Positions 43,043-52,086 of a DNA stretch of 64,000 nt are shown piece after piece (position 1 is the first letter of the stretch; every line of letters starts with the position of its first letter). The notes under the pieces were generated by a model. It saw nothing but the letters and a program-made list of their open reading frames with translations. It ran no database searches and had not been told where the DNA came from. The stretch covers positions 1 through 64,000 of the forward strand of contig NZ_FNDD01000032.1 in assembly GCF_900100015.1 (NCBI RefSeq), given 5' to 3'. Made by a program: the position numbers and the translations under genes. Source of the stretch: Vibrio xiamenensis (lineage in GTDB: Bacteria > Pseudomonadota > Gammaproteobacteria > Enterobacterales > Vibrionaceae).

Positions 43043-44839
43043 CTAATTCCAGTAATGCTTTGATTGTTGGTCGCTTTCCATTTCTCGACCAAAAATCTCT
43101 TCCAGCTCTTTACGTGCTTCTTTGGCGCGCAGAGCCAGCTTTTTATCCTCATTATGCTGAGGAATGAGTTCTTTAAGCATAGCATTATCAAGCTTGCGAA
43201 AATGTGCTTCGGCGCGCTTCGCTTGATATGGGTGCATACCAAGTTCCACCAAAGCTTGACGGCCGAGATCCAAAGCACCGAGGTAAGTTTCACGCGAATA
43301 ATGGCTCACTCCGTAGCTAAGCAGTTGATATGCTTCAACACGGCTGCGAGCACGAGCTAAGAGTTTCAAGTGAGGAAAATGCTGCTGGCATAGCTCAACA
43401 ATTTTGATGATTTCATCGGGGGAGTCAGTACAAATCACCAGAGCTTCGGCTTCATCGGCACCCGCCGCACGCAGCAGATCCAACTGAGTGGCATCACCAT
43501 AAAACACCTTGTAGCCATATTTACGCAGCAGACGAATTTGGCTGGCATCACTTTCCAAAATAGTCAGTTTGATTTTGTTGGCGTACATAAGCCGCCCGAC
43601 AATCTGGCCAAAGCGGCCAAAACCCGCAATGATGACGCGCGGCTGATTATTGGGAATCGGGCTTTCGACTTGCTCACTTTTATCACTGTTGAGTCCGCGA
43701 GCATACCAGCGGTTTTGGATGAGCAGCAGCAGTGGCGTGGTCACCATCGATAAACTCACCACCACCAACAGCAGTTCCGTTTGCGATTTTTCCAGCAGCC
43801 CTTGTCCACTAGCGGCGGTGAAAATGACGAAGGCAAATTCGCCGCCTTGGCTAAGAATCGCCGCCATGCGACTGCGCGCTTTCGAGTGGGTTCCCGCCAC
43901 TCGAGCCAGCACATATAGCACCACGCCTTTCATCACCACTAACCCAAGCACGGCGAGCACAATCATCAGCGGCTTTTCGATAATTAAGCCGAGGTTAACC
44001 GCCATACCGATAGCGATAAAAAACAAGCCGAGCAGCAATCCTTTAAACGGGTCGATCGCAATTTCCAACTCGTGTCGATATTCGCTTTCAGCCAGTAACA
44101 CTCCTGCTAAAAAAGTCCCCAGTGCCATCGAAAGGCCAAGTTGTTCCATCAAAAGCGCAATGCCAATCACCATCAACAGAGCCGTCACGGTAAACAGTTC
44201 GCGCACGCCAGTGGCTATCACATAGCGAAACAGCGGGCGCAATAAAAAGTGACCGCCAACCATCAAACCTATTACGCCAGCAAGCATCCACACCGCATCA
44301 AGCCAATTACCTCCGGCGCTTCCTGCCAGTAGTGGCATAAATGCCAGCATAGGGATCACGGCAATATCTTGAAACAGCAATACAGCAAAACCTGAATGAC
44401 CGGTTTCAGTTCTCGCTAAGCCCTGCTCTTCAATTACTCGCAGAGCGATGGCGGTTGACGATAACGCCAGCCCCATACCAATCACGAGGCTGACCTGCCA
44501 AGCAAATCCCATCAAATTCACCGCGCTGGCGATCATCGCAGTAGTGACGACCACTTGCGCGCCGCCAAGGCCAATGATTGGCCCACGCATCTGCCACAGC
44601 TTTTTCGGGTTAAGTTCCAGACCGATGAGAAACAGCAGCAGCACCACACCAAACTCGGCGAAATGAAGAATCGCTTCGACGTCGTTAATCAGCCCAAGCC
44701 CCCACGGACCAATCACCACGCCAGCCAGTAAGTAACCGATCACCGACCCAAGTCCAAGACGCTGCGCAATTGGCACTGCAACTACCGCAGCGGTAAGAAA
44801 CACCATGGCGATAACGAGAAAATCGTTGCCTGTCTGCAT
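43043..44839 (-). CDS. kefB: Glutathione-regulated potassium-efflux system protein KefB
   Basis: 598-residue inner-membrane CPA2 antiporter opened by glutathione adducts of electrophiles, acidifying the cytoplasm for protection. About 12-13 transmembrane segments up to residue 380, then a RCK/TrkA-N nucleotide-binding domain (RVIIAGFGRFGQIVGRLM; FYGDATQLDLLRAAG). KefG, its flavoprotein partner, is encoded immediately upstream (one base away), which supports KefB and not KefC. Confidence 0.92.
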   Translation of the reverse strand: MQTGNDFLVIAMVFLTAAVVAVPIAQRLGLGSVIGYLLAGVVIGPWGLGLINDVEAILHFAEFGVVLLLFLIGLELNPKKLWQMRGPIIGLGGAQVVVTTAMIASAVNLMGFAWQVSLVIGMGLALSSTAIALRVIEEQGLARTETGHSGFAVLLFQDIAVIPMLAFMPLLAGSAGGNWLDAVWMLAGVIGLMVGGHFLLRPLFRYVIATGVRELFTVTALLMVIGIALLMEQLGLSMALGTFLAGVLLAESEYRHELEIAIDPFKGLLLGLFFIAIGMAVNLGLIIEKPLMIVLAVLGLVVMKGVVLYVLARVAGTHSKARSRMAAILSQGGEFAFVIFTAASGQGLLEKSQTELLLVVVSLSMVTTPLLLLIQNRWYARGLNSDKSEQVESPIPNNQPRVIIAGFGRFGQIVGRLMYANKIKLTILESDASQIRLLRKYGYKVFYGDATQLDLLRAAGADEAEALVICTDSPDEIIKIVELCQQHFPHLKLLARARSRVEAYQLLSYGVSHYSRETYLGALDLGRQALVELGMHPYQAKRAEAHFRKLDNAMLKELIPQHNEDKKLALRAKEARKELEEIFGREMESDQQSKHYWN

Positions 44840-44840
44840 G

Positions 44841-45401
44841 CTAATCTCCTAACTCGCTAAGCGGATTACATAGCCATTGATAGTAACTATGAGCGTGCTG
44901 GGCGCGTTGTTGGTCAGACACATTACGCGCCCAGTACAACACCAGAGGTTCAACCCAAGTCATGCGGCACAGTGCCGCGGTCAACTCAAAAGGCTGCAAA
45001 ATCTGCTCAAGTGGGTACTTGTTATACCCCTCTTCGCCAAATGCCTCTTCTCGCCCACCTGTGGTGATCACACTGCGCCAAATCTTGTCTTGCAACGCAC
45101 TGCCTCCGCCAAACGCAAAACCTTTGCTGATCACTCTATCCAGCCACTCTTTGAGCAGTGCTGGGCAGGAATACATATAAAGCGGGTGTTGAAACACAAT
45201 CACGTCATGTTCAAGCAGTTTTTGGTGTTCGGCATGAACATCAATAAAGAAGTCGGGGTAACAACCGTAAAGGTCGTGAATGGTGACGTGTTGAAGTGTT
45301 TTGATTTGGTCAATCAAAACGCGGTTGACGATCGAGCTATTCGGCTCAGGGTGAGCATAAATCACCAAAATCTTTGGCAAAGCTGTGTGCGTGTCTGTCA
45401 T
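44841..45401 (-). CDS. kefG: KefG, ancillary flavoprotein of KefB
   Basis: 186-residue flavodoxin-like quinone oxidoreductase that enhances KefB activity. Motifs LVIYAHPEPNSSIVNRVL, FQHPLYMYSCPALLKEWLDRV and SVITTGG match E. coli KefG. ATG at 45401 (MTDTHTALP) aligns best with homologues; a GTG five codons upstream has no better ribosome binding site. Confidence 0.92.
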   Translation of the reverse strand: MTDTHTALPKILVIYAHPEPNSSIVNRVLIDQIKTLQHVTIHDLYGCYPDFFIDVHAEHQKLLEHDVIVFQHPLYMYSCPALLKEWLDRVISKGFAFGGGSALQDKIWRSVITTGGREEAFGEEGYNKYPLEQILQPFELTAALCRMTWVEPLVLYWARNVSDQQRAQHAHSYYQWLCNPLSELGD

Positions 45402-45546
45402 TCCGTAATTAGCCACCCTATCAATAAATTCAATCTTGGTTATCAGTTTGTTATACGTTTTTGCAGCCCATAACGCAATGATCGACTTTTGTCGCCAATC
45501 CCCCTACTATGCGGGACGATAAGCGGAAACCAAAAGCACAAAGAAT

Positions 45547-47469
45547 ATGATTACCTTCTCTGACATCCAATTACTGCGTGGTGGCACGCCATTACTCGAC
45601 CAAGCCAGCGCCACCATTCATCCCGGCGACAAAGTCGGTCTCGTGGGCAAAAACGGTTGTGGTAAGTCTACCCTGTTTGCATTAATGAAAGATGAACTAA
45701 GCATCGATGCCGGTTCTTTCAGTTTACCAACTCAGTGGGAATTGGCTTGGGTTGCACAGGAAACGCCTGCTCTTGAGCGTAGCGCAATCGAATATGTTAT
45801 TGACGGTGATCGTGAATATCGTGATCTAGAAAGCCAGCTGGCGAGCGCCGAGCAACAAGACAACGGCACGTTAGTAGCGGAGCTACACGGCAAAATTGAA
45901 ACCATTGGTGGCTACAGTATTCGCGCTCGTGCCGCTGAACTGCTTGACGGCCTTGGTTTTAGCCAAGAGCAAATGAGCTGGGATCTGACCCAATTCTCCG
46001 GGGGTTGGCGCATGCGCTTAAACCTTGCGCAAGCGCTATTGTGCCGCTCCGACCTGTTACTGCTTGATGAACCGACCAACCACTTGGATTTGGACGCCGT
46101 GATGTGGCTAGAACGCTGGCTACAAACTTATCCGGGCACACTAGTGCTGATTTCCCATGACCGCGATTTCCTCGACCCAATCGTTGGCCGCATCATTCAC
46201 GTCGAAAATCAGCAGCTCAACGAATACACCGGTAACTACTCATCGTTTGAAGAGCAACGTGCGCAAAAGATGATCTTGCAACAAGCGCAGTTTGAGAAGC
46301 AGCAAAAGCAAATGGCGCATATGCAAAGCTACATTGACCGCTTCCGTTATAAAGCCTCCAAGGCGCGCCAAGCGCAAAGCCGTATTAAAGCGCTAGAACG
46401 CCTTGAGAAAGTGCTACCGGCTCAGTTTGATAACCCATTTAGCTTTGAGTTTCGTGAGCCTTCCGCACTGCCTAACCCGATCTTGATGATGGATGAAGTC
46501 AGCGCAGGCTACGGCGACCATTTAATTTTGGAAAAAATTCGCCTTAACTTGGTTCCGGGCAGCCGTATCGGTTTGCTGGGGCGCAACGGCGCGGGTAAAT
46601 CGACGCTGATCAAACTGCTATCGGGCGACTTAGCCGCAGCATCCGGCACATTTAATTATTCGCAAGGGGTGAAAATCGGTTACTTCGCTCAGCATCAATT
46701 AGAAACCCTGCATCCGGAAGAGACGCCGCTGCAGCATATGATGCAGGTAGCTCCGGACAAAAACGAGCTTGAATTACGTAACTACCTAGGCAGCTTTGGT
46801 TTTCAAGGTGATAAAGCGCTGGAGAAAGTAGCGCCGTTTTCTGGTGGTGAAAAAGCCCGTTTGGTGCTGGCGCTTATCGTATGGCAAAAACCCAACTTAT
46901 TGCTGCTCGACGAACCGACTAACCACCTCGACTTAGATATGCGCCAAGCTCTGACTATGGCTTTGCAAACCTTTGAAGGCGCAATGGTTATCGTCAGCCA
47001 CGACCGCTATCTACTGCGCGCTACCGCGGATGATTTGTATCTGGTGCACGATCGCCAAGTGGCGCCATTTAGCGGTGATTTAACCGACTATTACAAATGG
47101 CTTACCGAACAGCAAAAAGCGCAGCGTAAAGAAGCCCAAGCCCAGCAACCTGCTAAAGACAGCAGCAACAGCGCTGCCGGGCGAAAAGAACAAAAACGTC
47201 GCGAAGCAGAATTTCGTATGCAGACCGCGCCAATTCGTAAGTTGATCACCAAACTTGAAGCGCAAATGGATAAACTCAACCAAAAATTAGCCGAAGCGGA
47301 ATCGCAGCTTGTTGATAACAGCCTGTATGAAGTGGAAAATAAGGCTAAACTAAATGAGGTGTTAACTCAGCAAGCCAACGCTAAAGCTGAGTTAGAAGAG
47401 GTCGAAATGGAATGGATGACCCAGCAAGAGACCCTCGAATCCATGGAACAGGAGTTCAATGCCGAATGA
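45547..47469 (+). CDS. yheS: ABC-F ATPase YheS
   Basis: 640-residue cytoplasmic ABC-F protein with two ATPase domains: GLVGKNGCGKSTLF and GLLGRNGAGKSTLI (Walker A), FSGGWRMRLNLA and FSGGEKARLVLA (signatures), and LLLDEPTNHLDLD in both. A helical linker lies between, and a coiled-coil C-terminal tail after residue 520. YheS acts on stalled ribosomes in E. coli. It starts the yheS-TIGR02444-yheT chain through ATGA overlaps. Confidence 0.94.
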   Translation: MITFSDIQLLRGGTPLLDQASATIHPGDKVGLVGKNGCGKSTLFALMKDELSIDAGSFSLPTQWELAWVAQETPALERSAIEYVIDGDREYRDLESQLASAEQQDNGTLVAELHGKIETIGGYSIRARAAELLDGLGFSQEQMSWDLTQFSGGWRMRLNLAQALLCRSDLLLLDEPTNHLDLDAVMWLERWLQTYPGTLVLISHDRDFLDPIVGRIIHVENQQLNEYTGNYSSFEEQRAQKMILQQAQFEKQQKQMAHMQSYIDRFRYKASKARQAQSRIKALERLEKVLPAQFDNPFSFEFREPSALPNPILMMDEVSAGYGDHLILEKIRLNLVPGSRIGLLGRNGAGKSTLIKLLSGDLAAASGTFNYSQGVKIGYFAQHQLETLHPEETPLQHMMQVAPDKNELELRNYLGSFGFQGDKALEKVAPFSGGEKARLVLALIVWQKPNLLLLDEPTNHLDLDMRQALTMALQTFEGAMVIVSHDRYLLRATADDLYLVHDRQVAPFSGDLTDYYKWLTEQQKAQRKEAQAQQPAKDSSNSAAGRKEQKRREAEFRMQTAPIRKLITKLEAQMDKLNQKLAEAESQLVDNSLYEVENKAKLNEVLTQQANAKAELEEVEMEWMTQQETLESMEQEFNAE

Positions 47470-47957
47470 GTGATAAGCAGGTGAATATTTCTTTAACTCT
47501 TGAGCGCTTATGGCAGTTCAGCCTGCAGTATTACGGCGTTCAAGAAGTCAAAGAAGCATGCTTAAAGCTTCAAAATCAGTTTCACGGTAATGTTAATTTA
47601 CTCATGCTCTTGAAGTGGCTTGATGAACAGCAAGTCACCTTCAAAGACCAAGAGTGGCTTCAAGTCGAAGCATGTCTTGGTCGCTCGGAAGCGCTGCTAA
47701 ATAGTTATCGTGAACTAAGAAAAAAGCTTAAGTTACACCTGCCTGACACTCTGTATCGAGAGTCGCTACAATTTGAACTGCAACTTGAACGTCAACAGCA
47801 GTCCGATTTAGTCGATTGCCTTAATCAGTTGCCGCTGATCCCAAACCATGACGACGCTCTCACCCTACGTTATTGCCGACAGTTGGGAGGCGAACATTTA
47901 TACCCAGCGTTTTGTACTCCCGTTCCTCATAATCGTAATCGTGAAGCAGATTTATGA
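47466..47957 (+). CDS. TIGR02444 family protein
   Basis: 163-residue helical cytoplasmic protein of the TIGR02444 family. Features: LTLERLWQFSLQYYGVQEVKEACLKLQ, LLMLLKWLDEQ and ELRKKLKLHLPDTLYRESLQFELQLERQQQ. Function unknown. It begins by ATGA overlap with yheS and ends by ATGA overlap with yheT. Confidence 0.88.
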   Translation: MSDKQVNISLTLERLWQFSLQYYGVQEVKEACLKLQNQFHGNVNLLMLLKWLDEQQVTFKDQEWLQVEACLGRSEALLNSYRELRKKLKLHLPDTLYRESLQFELQLERQQQSDLVDCLNQLPLIPNHDDALTLRYCRQLGGEHLYPAFCTPVPHNRNREADL

Positions 47958-48928
47958 CCCAATTTATCGCCGCGACAGGCTTAACCAATCCTCACTTGCA
48001 AACTTTGGCTCCGCGCTTTATTCGTAAAAAAGCGCTGTTTGAACCGGTGTGGCAAACCATTGATACGCCTGATGGTGACTTCCTAGACTTGGCATGGAGC
48101 GAAGATTGGCAAACCGAAGCGGCTCAATCTAAGCCACTGTTTATTCTGTTTCATGGTCTGGAAGGCAGCTTTTATAGCCCGTATGCCAATGGTTTAATGA
48201 ACGCGTTCGCCAAACAGGGCTGGCTGGCGGTAATGATGCATTTTCGTGGCTGTAGCGGTAAACCGAATCGACTCGCACGCGCCTACCACTCTGGCGAAGT
48301 TGAAGATGCTCGGCTATTTCTCGAACATGTTCACCAGCACTTTCCACAGCAACGCAAAGTGGCTGCTGGCATTTCCCTTGGCGGCAATATGCTCGCCAAC
48401 TATTTAGCTGAGTACGCCGAGAAACCGCTACTTGATGCGGCAACCGTTATCTCCGCGCCATTAGATTTATCCGCCTGTTCTCAGCGTATCGAGCTGGGTT
48501 TTTCTAAAATCTATCGCTCGTATTTGATGCGCTCAATGAAGCACAACGCGTTGCGTAAGCATCGATTATTGCAAGGCGAAATCGGCATTTCTTATCAAAG
48601 CATCAAACGTATGACGCGCATGCATGAGTTCGATGATTTGATTACTGCGCCGCTACACGGCTTTAAAGATGCGCAAGATTACTATCAGCAATGCTCGGCC
48701 ATTCATCGCTTAAAGTCGATTCGTTTGCCAACTCAGTTTATTCACGCCAAAGACGACCCGTTTATGACCGACGCGGTGATCCCTAAGTTCGTGTTGCCAA
48801 GTAATATCGACTATCGCTTGTTTGATAACGGCGGCCATGTCGGCTTTTTATCTGGCAGTGCATTTAAGCCCTGTTTCTGGCTAGAGCAAGCACTGCCCGC
48901 TTACTATCAGAGCTTAAAAACGGCATAA
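47954..48928 (+). CDS. yheT: Alpha/beta hydrolase YheT
   Basis: 324-residue hydrolase of the YheT/ABHD1-3 family. Nucleophile motif GISLGGNMLANYL, oxyanion/HG motif LFHGLEGSFYSPYANGLM, and FDNGGHVGFLSG with the catalytic histidine. Substrate unknown, possibly an ester or lipid. Coupled to the upstream gene by ATGA overlap. Confidence 0.92.
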   Translation: MTQFIAATGLTNPHLQTLAPRFIRKKALFEPVWQTIDTPDGDFLDLAWSEDWQTEAAQSKPLFILFHGLEGSFYSPYANGLMNAFAKQGWLAVMMHFRGCSGKPNRLARAYHSGEVEDARLFLEHVHQHFPQQRKVAAGISLGGNMLANYLAEYAEKPLLDAATVISAPLDLSACSQRIELGFSKIYRSYLMRSMKHNALRKHRLLQGEIGISYQSIKRMTRMHEFDDLITAPLHGFKDAQDYYQQCSAIHRLKSIRLPTQFIHAKDDPFMTDAVIPKFVLPSNIDYRLFDNGGHVGFLSGSAFKPCFWLEQALPAYYQSLKTA

Positions 48929-48969
48929 TAGCCGCAAAGCTTATTGCATCATAAAAGAACGAGGTATTT

Positions 48970-49179
48970 ATGATTGTGCCATGGCAGGATATTGCGCCCG
49001 AAACGTTGGACAATTTGATTCGTGAATTTGTCTTGCGTGAAGGAACCGATTACGGCGACGCGGAAACGACATTAGAAAGTAAGATTGAGCAGGTGAAAGC
49101 TCAGCTCAAAGCCAATAAAGCGGTTGTGGTCTACTCGGAGTTACACGAGTCGGTTGATATTCAGACCAATCGTTTCTAA
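48970..49179 (+). CDS. yheU: YheU family protein
   Basis: 69-residue acidic protein (MIVPWQDIAPETLDNLIREF; EGTDYGDAETTLESKI). Conserved in gammaproteobacteria next to yheT and prkB; no function known. AACGAGG lies 9 bases before the ATG. Confidence 0.9.
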   Translation: MIVPWQDIAPETLDNLIREFVLREGTDYGDAETTLESKIEQVKAQLKANKAVVVYSELHESVDIQTNRF

Positions 49180-49357
49180 TCTCCCCACTCCTGCGCATTC
49201 TGCCCGCTTACGACTCTCAGTCACTTTACCGCTAACCACCCGGTGACACACCATGACTTCATGCTATAGTGACTGAATTAAAAATGACCGAAATTACTTG
49301 TTTAAGCCAAGTTTCACTGGGCTTTTCAGGACAGTATTTATTTAGACAGGGTTTGTC

Positions 49358-50227
49358 ATGTCAGCAAAACATCCGATCATTGCGGTGACGGGTTCGTCCG
49401 GAGCCGGTACCACCACCACCTCAGAAGCGTTTCGCAAAATGTTCAATATGATGAACATCAAACCCGCTTGGGTTGAGGGGGATAGCTTTCACCGTTTTAC
49501 GCGCCCAGAAATGGATGTCGAAATTCGTAAAGCACGCGAGCAAGGTAGACACATCAGCTATTTCGGCCCTGCAGCCAATGATTTTCAGTCCTTAGCGGAA
49601 TTCTTTCGCAAATATGGTCACGAAGGGGTTGGACAAATTCGCCGTTACCTACACACCTTTGACGAAGCCGTGCCATATAACCAAATGCCCGGTACTTTCA
49701 CGCCGTGGCAAGAACTACCAAGCGATACCGATGTCTTGTTCTACGAAGGACTGCATGGCGGAGTGGTCGATGGAGAAGTGAATGTTTCCCAGCATGTCGA
49801 CTTTCTTATCGGCATGGTGCCGATTGTTAACTTAGAGTGGATTCAAAAGTTCGTTCGCGATACGCGTGATCGCGGTCACTCCCGTGAAGCGGTGATGGAC
49901 TCGATTGTTCGCTCAATGGATGACTACCTAAATTACATCACACCGCAGTTCTCACGCACCCATATTAACTTTCAACGCGTTCCAACCGTGGACACGTCAA
50001 ACCCTCTTAATGCCAAAGGGATTCCAAGTTTGGACGAAAGTTTCGTCGTGATTCGCCTCAGAGGGATTAAAAATGTTGACTATCCCTATCTACTTGCGAT
50101 GATTGATGGGTCGTTCATGTCACGTCACAACACCATCGTCGTCCCTGGCGGCAAGATGAGTTTTGCCATGGAGCTAATCGTGAGACCGCTCCTACAGCAG
50201 TTAATCGAGACAGGCAAAATCGGGTAA
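49358..50227 (+). CDS. prkB: Phosphoribulokinase-like protein PrkB
   Basis: 289-residue P-loop kinase. VTGSSGAGTTTTSEAF is the modified P-loop of bacterial PrkB, and FHRFTRPEMD, LFYEGLHGGV and SHGREA-like RGHSREAVMDSI follow. In organisms lacking the Calvin cycle the true substrate is unclear; related proteins act as uridine or phosphoribulose kinases. It sits directly before crp, conserved in vibrios and enterics. Confidence 0.9.
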   Translation: MSAKHPIIAVTGSSGAGTTTTSEAFRKMFNMMNIKPAWVEGDSFHRFTRPEMDVEIRKAREQGRHISYFGPAANDFQSLAEFFRKYGHEGVGQIRRYLHTFDEAVPYNQMPGTFTPWQELPSDTDVLFYEGLHGGVVDGEVNVSQHVDFLIGMVPIVNLEWIQKFVRDTRDRGHSREAVMDSIVRSMDDYLNYITPQFSRTHINFQRVPTVDTSNPLNAKGIPSLDESFVVIRLRGIKNVDYPYLLAMIDGSFMSRHNTIVVPGGKMSFAMELIVRPLLQQLIETGKIG

Positions 50228-50259
50228 ATAAGTCCACGTAACGTGATTAGTTTTCATAC

Positions 50260-50275
50260 CGTGATCATGTGCACA
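50260..50275 (+). promoter_or_regulatory. Probable Crp site upstream of crp
   Basis: CGTGATCATGTGCACA is close to the Crp consensus TGTGA-N6-TCACA (8 of 10 key bases). It lies about 200 bases before crp, suggesting autoregulation as in E. coli. Confidence 0.55.
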
Positions 50276-50468
50276 TTTTTGCGTAGGTTTATAGGTATAT
50301 CACCCGATTAAAATCAAGAAATCGTTTTCTAAAAAGGATACTATTTCTAACTGAAACACAAGATAGCTTGCAGCATTTATTAAGTGCTCTTATCCTAGGA
50401 AGCTTGTATAAAAGCTTCGCTAAAATATGGAAAGTGGCAAGCGTACCCTGCAGAGGAAGTGAGATATT

Positions 50469-51101
50469 ATGGTTCTAGGTAAACCTCAAACCGACCCAAC
50501 ATTAGAGTGGTTTCTTTCACACTGTCATATTCATAAGTACCCATCAAAAAGCACGCTGATCCACGCGGGCGAAAAAGCAGAGACTTTGTACTACATCGTA
50601 AAAGGTTCTGTTGCGGTACTGATTAAAGATGAAGAAGGTAAAGAGATGATTCTTTCTTACCTTAACCAAGGTGACTTCATCGGTGAACTCGGCTTATTCG
50701 AAGAAGACCAAGAACGTACAGCTTGGGTTCGCGCAAAATCACCATGTGAAGTGGCAGAAATTTCATTTAAGAAATTCCGTCAGTTGATTCAAGTGAATCC
50801 AGACATCCTAATGCGCCTTTCTGCGCAAATGGCAAGCCGCCTACAAGTGACTAGCCAAAAAGTGGGTGACTTAGCGTTCCTTGACGTAACTGGTCGTATT
50901 GCACAAACGCTACTTAACCTAGCGAAACAACCAGATGCAATGACTCACCCAGACGGCATGCAGATTAAGATCACTCGTCAAGAGATCGGTCAAATCGTTG
51001 GCTGTTCACGTGAAACAGTGGGTCGTATTCTGAAAATGCTTGAAGAGCAAAACTTGATTTCAGCGCACGGTAAAACCATCGTGGTTTACGGTACTCGCTA
51101 A
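50469..51101 (+). CDS. crp: cAMP receptor protein Crp
   Basis: 210-residue global regulator. N-terminal cAMP-binding beta-roll (LIHAGEKAETLYYIVKGSVAVLIKDEEGKE; FIGELGLFEEDQERTAWVRAKS with the cAMP-contacting Arg/Ser) and the C-terminal helix-turn-helix ITRQEIGQIVGCSRETVGRILKMLEEQ, near-identical to E. coli. It controls carbon use, including probable targets nearby (kduI-TRAP, ast genes). Confidence 0.98.
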   Translation: MVLGKPQTDPTLEWFLSHCHIHKYPSKSTLIHAGEKAETLYYIVKGSVAVLIKDEEGKEMILSYLNQGDFIGELGLFEEDQERTAWVRAKSPCEVAEISFKKFRQLIQVNPDILMRLSAQMASRLQVTSQKVGDLAFLDVTGRIAQTLLNLAKQPDAMTHPDGMQIKITRQEIGQIVGCSRETVGRILKMLEEQNLISAHGKTIVVYGTR

Positions 51102-51120
51102 GATAAGCATCTCGCTTAGC

Positions 51121-51148
51121 AAAAAAGCCACCTTACGGTGGCTTTTTT
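51121..51148. terminator. Bidirectional terminator between crp and the IclR gene
   Basis: AAAAAAGCCACC TTAC GGTGGCTTTTTT, symmetric, between convergent genes. Confidence 0.94.
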
Positions 51149-51174
51149 ATTACCTGTAGATCACCAATCTCACG

Positions 51175-51948
51175 TTAAGCGAGGTTTTGGCTTAAGCATT
51201 TCGCTACCGCCAGCAGCTCTTGCTTGGTGTGCTCAATGTCTTCAATGTGGTGATGAACCGTGCGAGAGTTAAGTGTCATGTAAGGAATGGTCAGCACTGC
51301 CAACACATCACCCTGCACACCCCAGATCGGCACACTAATATTGGTCACCCCGGAAATCTGCGGGCTGTCGCCGACGTAGTAACCTTGTGCTTGAGTCTTT
51401 TCCACATGGCTCAGAGCATGCGTGATTTCCTCTTCGGTTGCATCAACACACTCAAGCACCGTTTGACGTTGCTCCGCTGAACTAAAACTCAGATACACGA
51501 TCCCCGAGCCCGACGAGCAAATATCAATCTTAGACCCTAAACGCAGACTGAAACCCATTTTGTATGGGCTTTCTTCGCGGGCAATCACCACCATTTCACC
51601 ATTTTTATACCGGCTTAAATGACACGATTGATTGACCTTACTGCACAGTTCATCCAGCAGCGGCGCAGCGCGCTTTAACAGCTGAGCAATCGGCGGATGT
51701 TGATTTGAAAGTGCAAACATTTTCAGCGTCAGCGAGTAGCTTGAGCTGAGCGGTTCCAACTCGATGTACTGCTTTTCCACCAGCACCGACAGCATGCGAA
51801 AGATCTCGTTCACACTACGGTTCAAACTGTCAGCAATCTGCTTTTTGGTCAAAGGCTCACCGTGGGCGGCCAATAACTCAAGAATATCGAGCCCTTTCTC
51901 TAACGCAGGTGCGCGATATTCGGTTTTTTTACTCGGTTCCATAGACAA
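51175..51948 (-). CDS. IclR family transcriptional regulator
   Basis: 257-residue regulator: N-terminal winged helix (ALEKGLDILELLAAHGEPLTKKQIADSLNRSVNEIFRMLSVL) and C-terminal effector-binding domain (LDELCSKVNQSCHLSRYKNG; SGSGIVYLSFS; GYYVGDSPQISGVTNISVPIWG). It follows the TRAP/kduI operon on the same strand and likely regulates it, similar in role to KdgR of pectin degraders, though sequence similarity to KdgR is not close. A 20 bp palindrome upstream of kduI is a plausible target. Confidence 0.85.
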   Translation of the reverse strand: MSMEPSKKTEYRAPALEKGLDILELLAAHGEPLTKKQIADSLNRSVNEIFRMLSVLVEKQYIELEPLSSSYSLTLKMFALSNQHPPIAQLLKRAAPLLDELCSKVNQSCHLSRYKNGEMVVIAREESPYKMGFSLRLGSKIDICSSGSGIVYLSFSSAEQRQTVLECVDATEEEITHALSHVEKTQAQGYYVGDSPQISGVTNISVPIWGVQGDVLAVLTIPYMTLNSRTVHHHIEDIEHTKQELLAVAKCLSQNLA

Positions 51949-52033
51949 GTATCATTCCACAACTTTGAGCTTAGATTACACTAGTCTGACTGCGCGATCA
52001 TTGTTTGACGTTGATAACTAAGAAGTTGAAATA

Positions 52034-52067
52034 CAAAATAACCTCGATCGAAATCGAGGTTATTGAA
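52034..52067 (-). terminator. Rho-independent terminator after the TRAP large permease gene
   Basis: ATAACCTCGAT TTCG ATCGAGGTTAT followed by TTTGTATTTC on the minus strand. It separates the transport operon from the IclR gene. Confidence 0.8.
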
Positions 52068-52086
52068 AGTGAATCACGCTGATGTG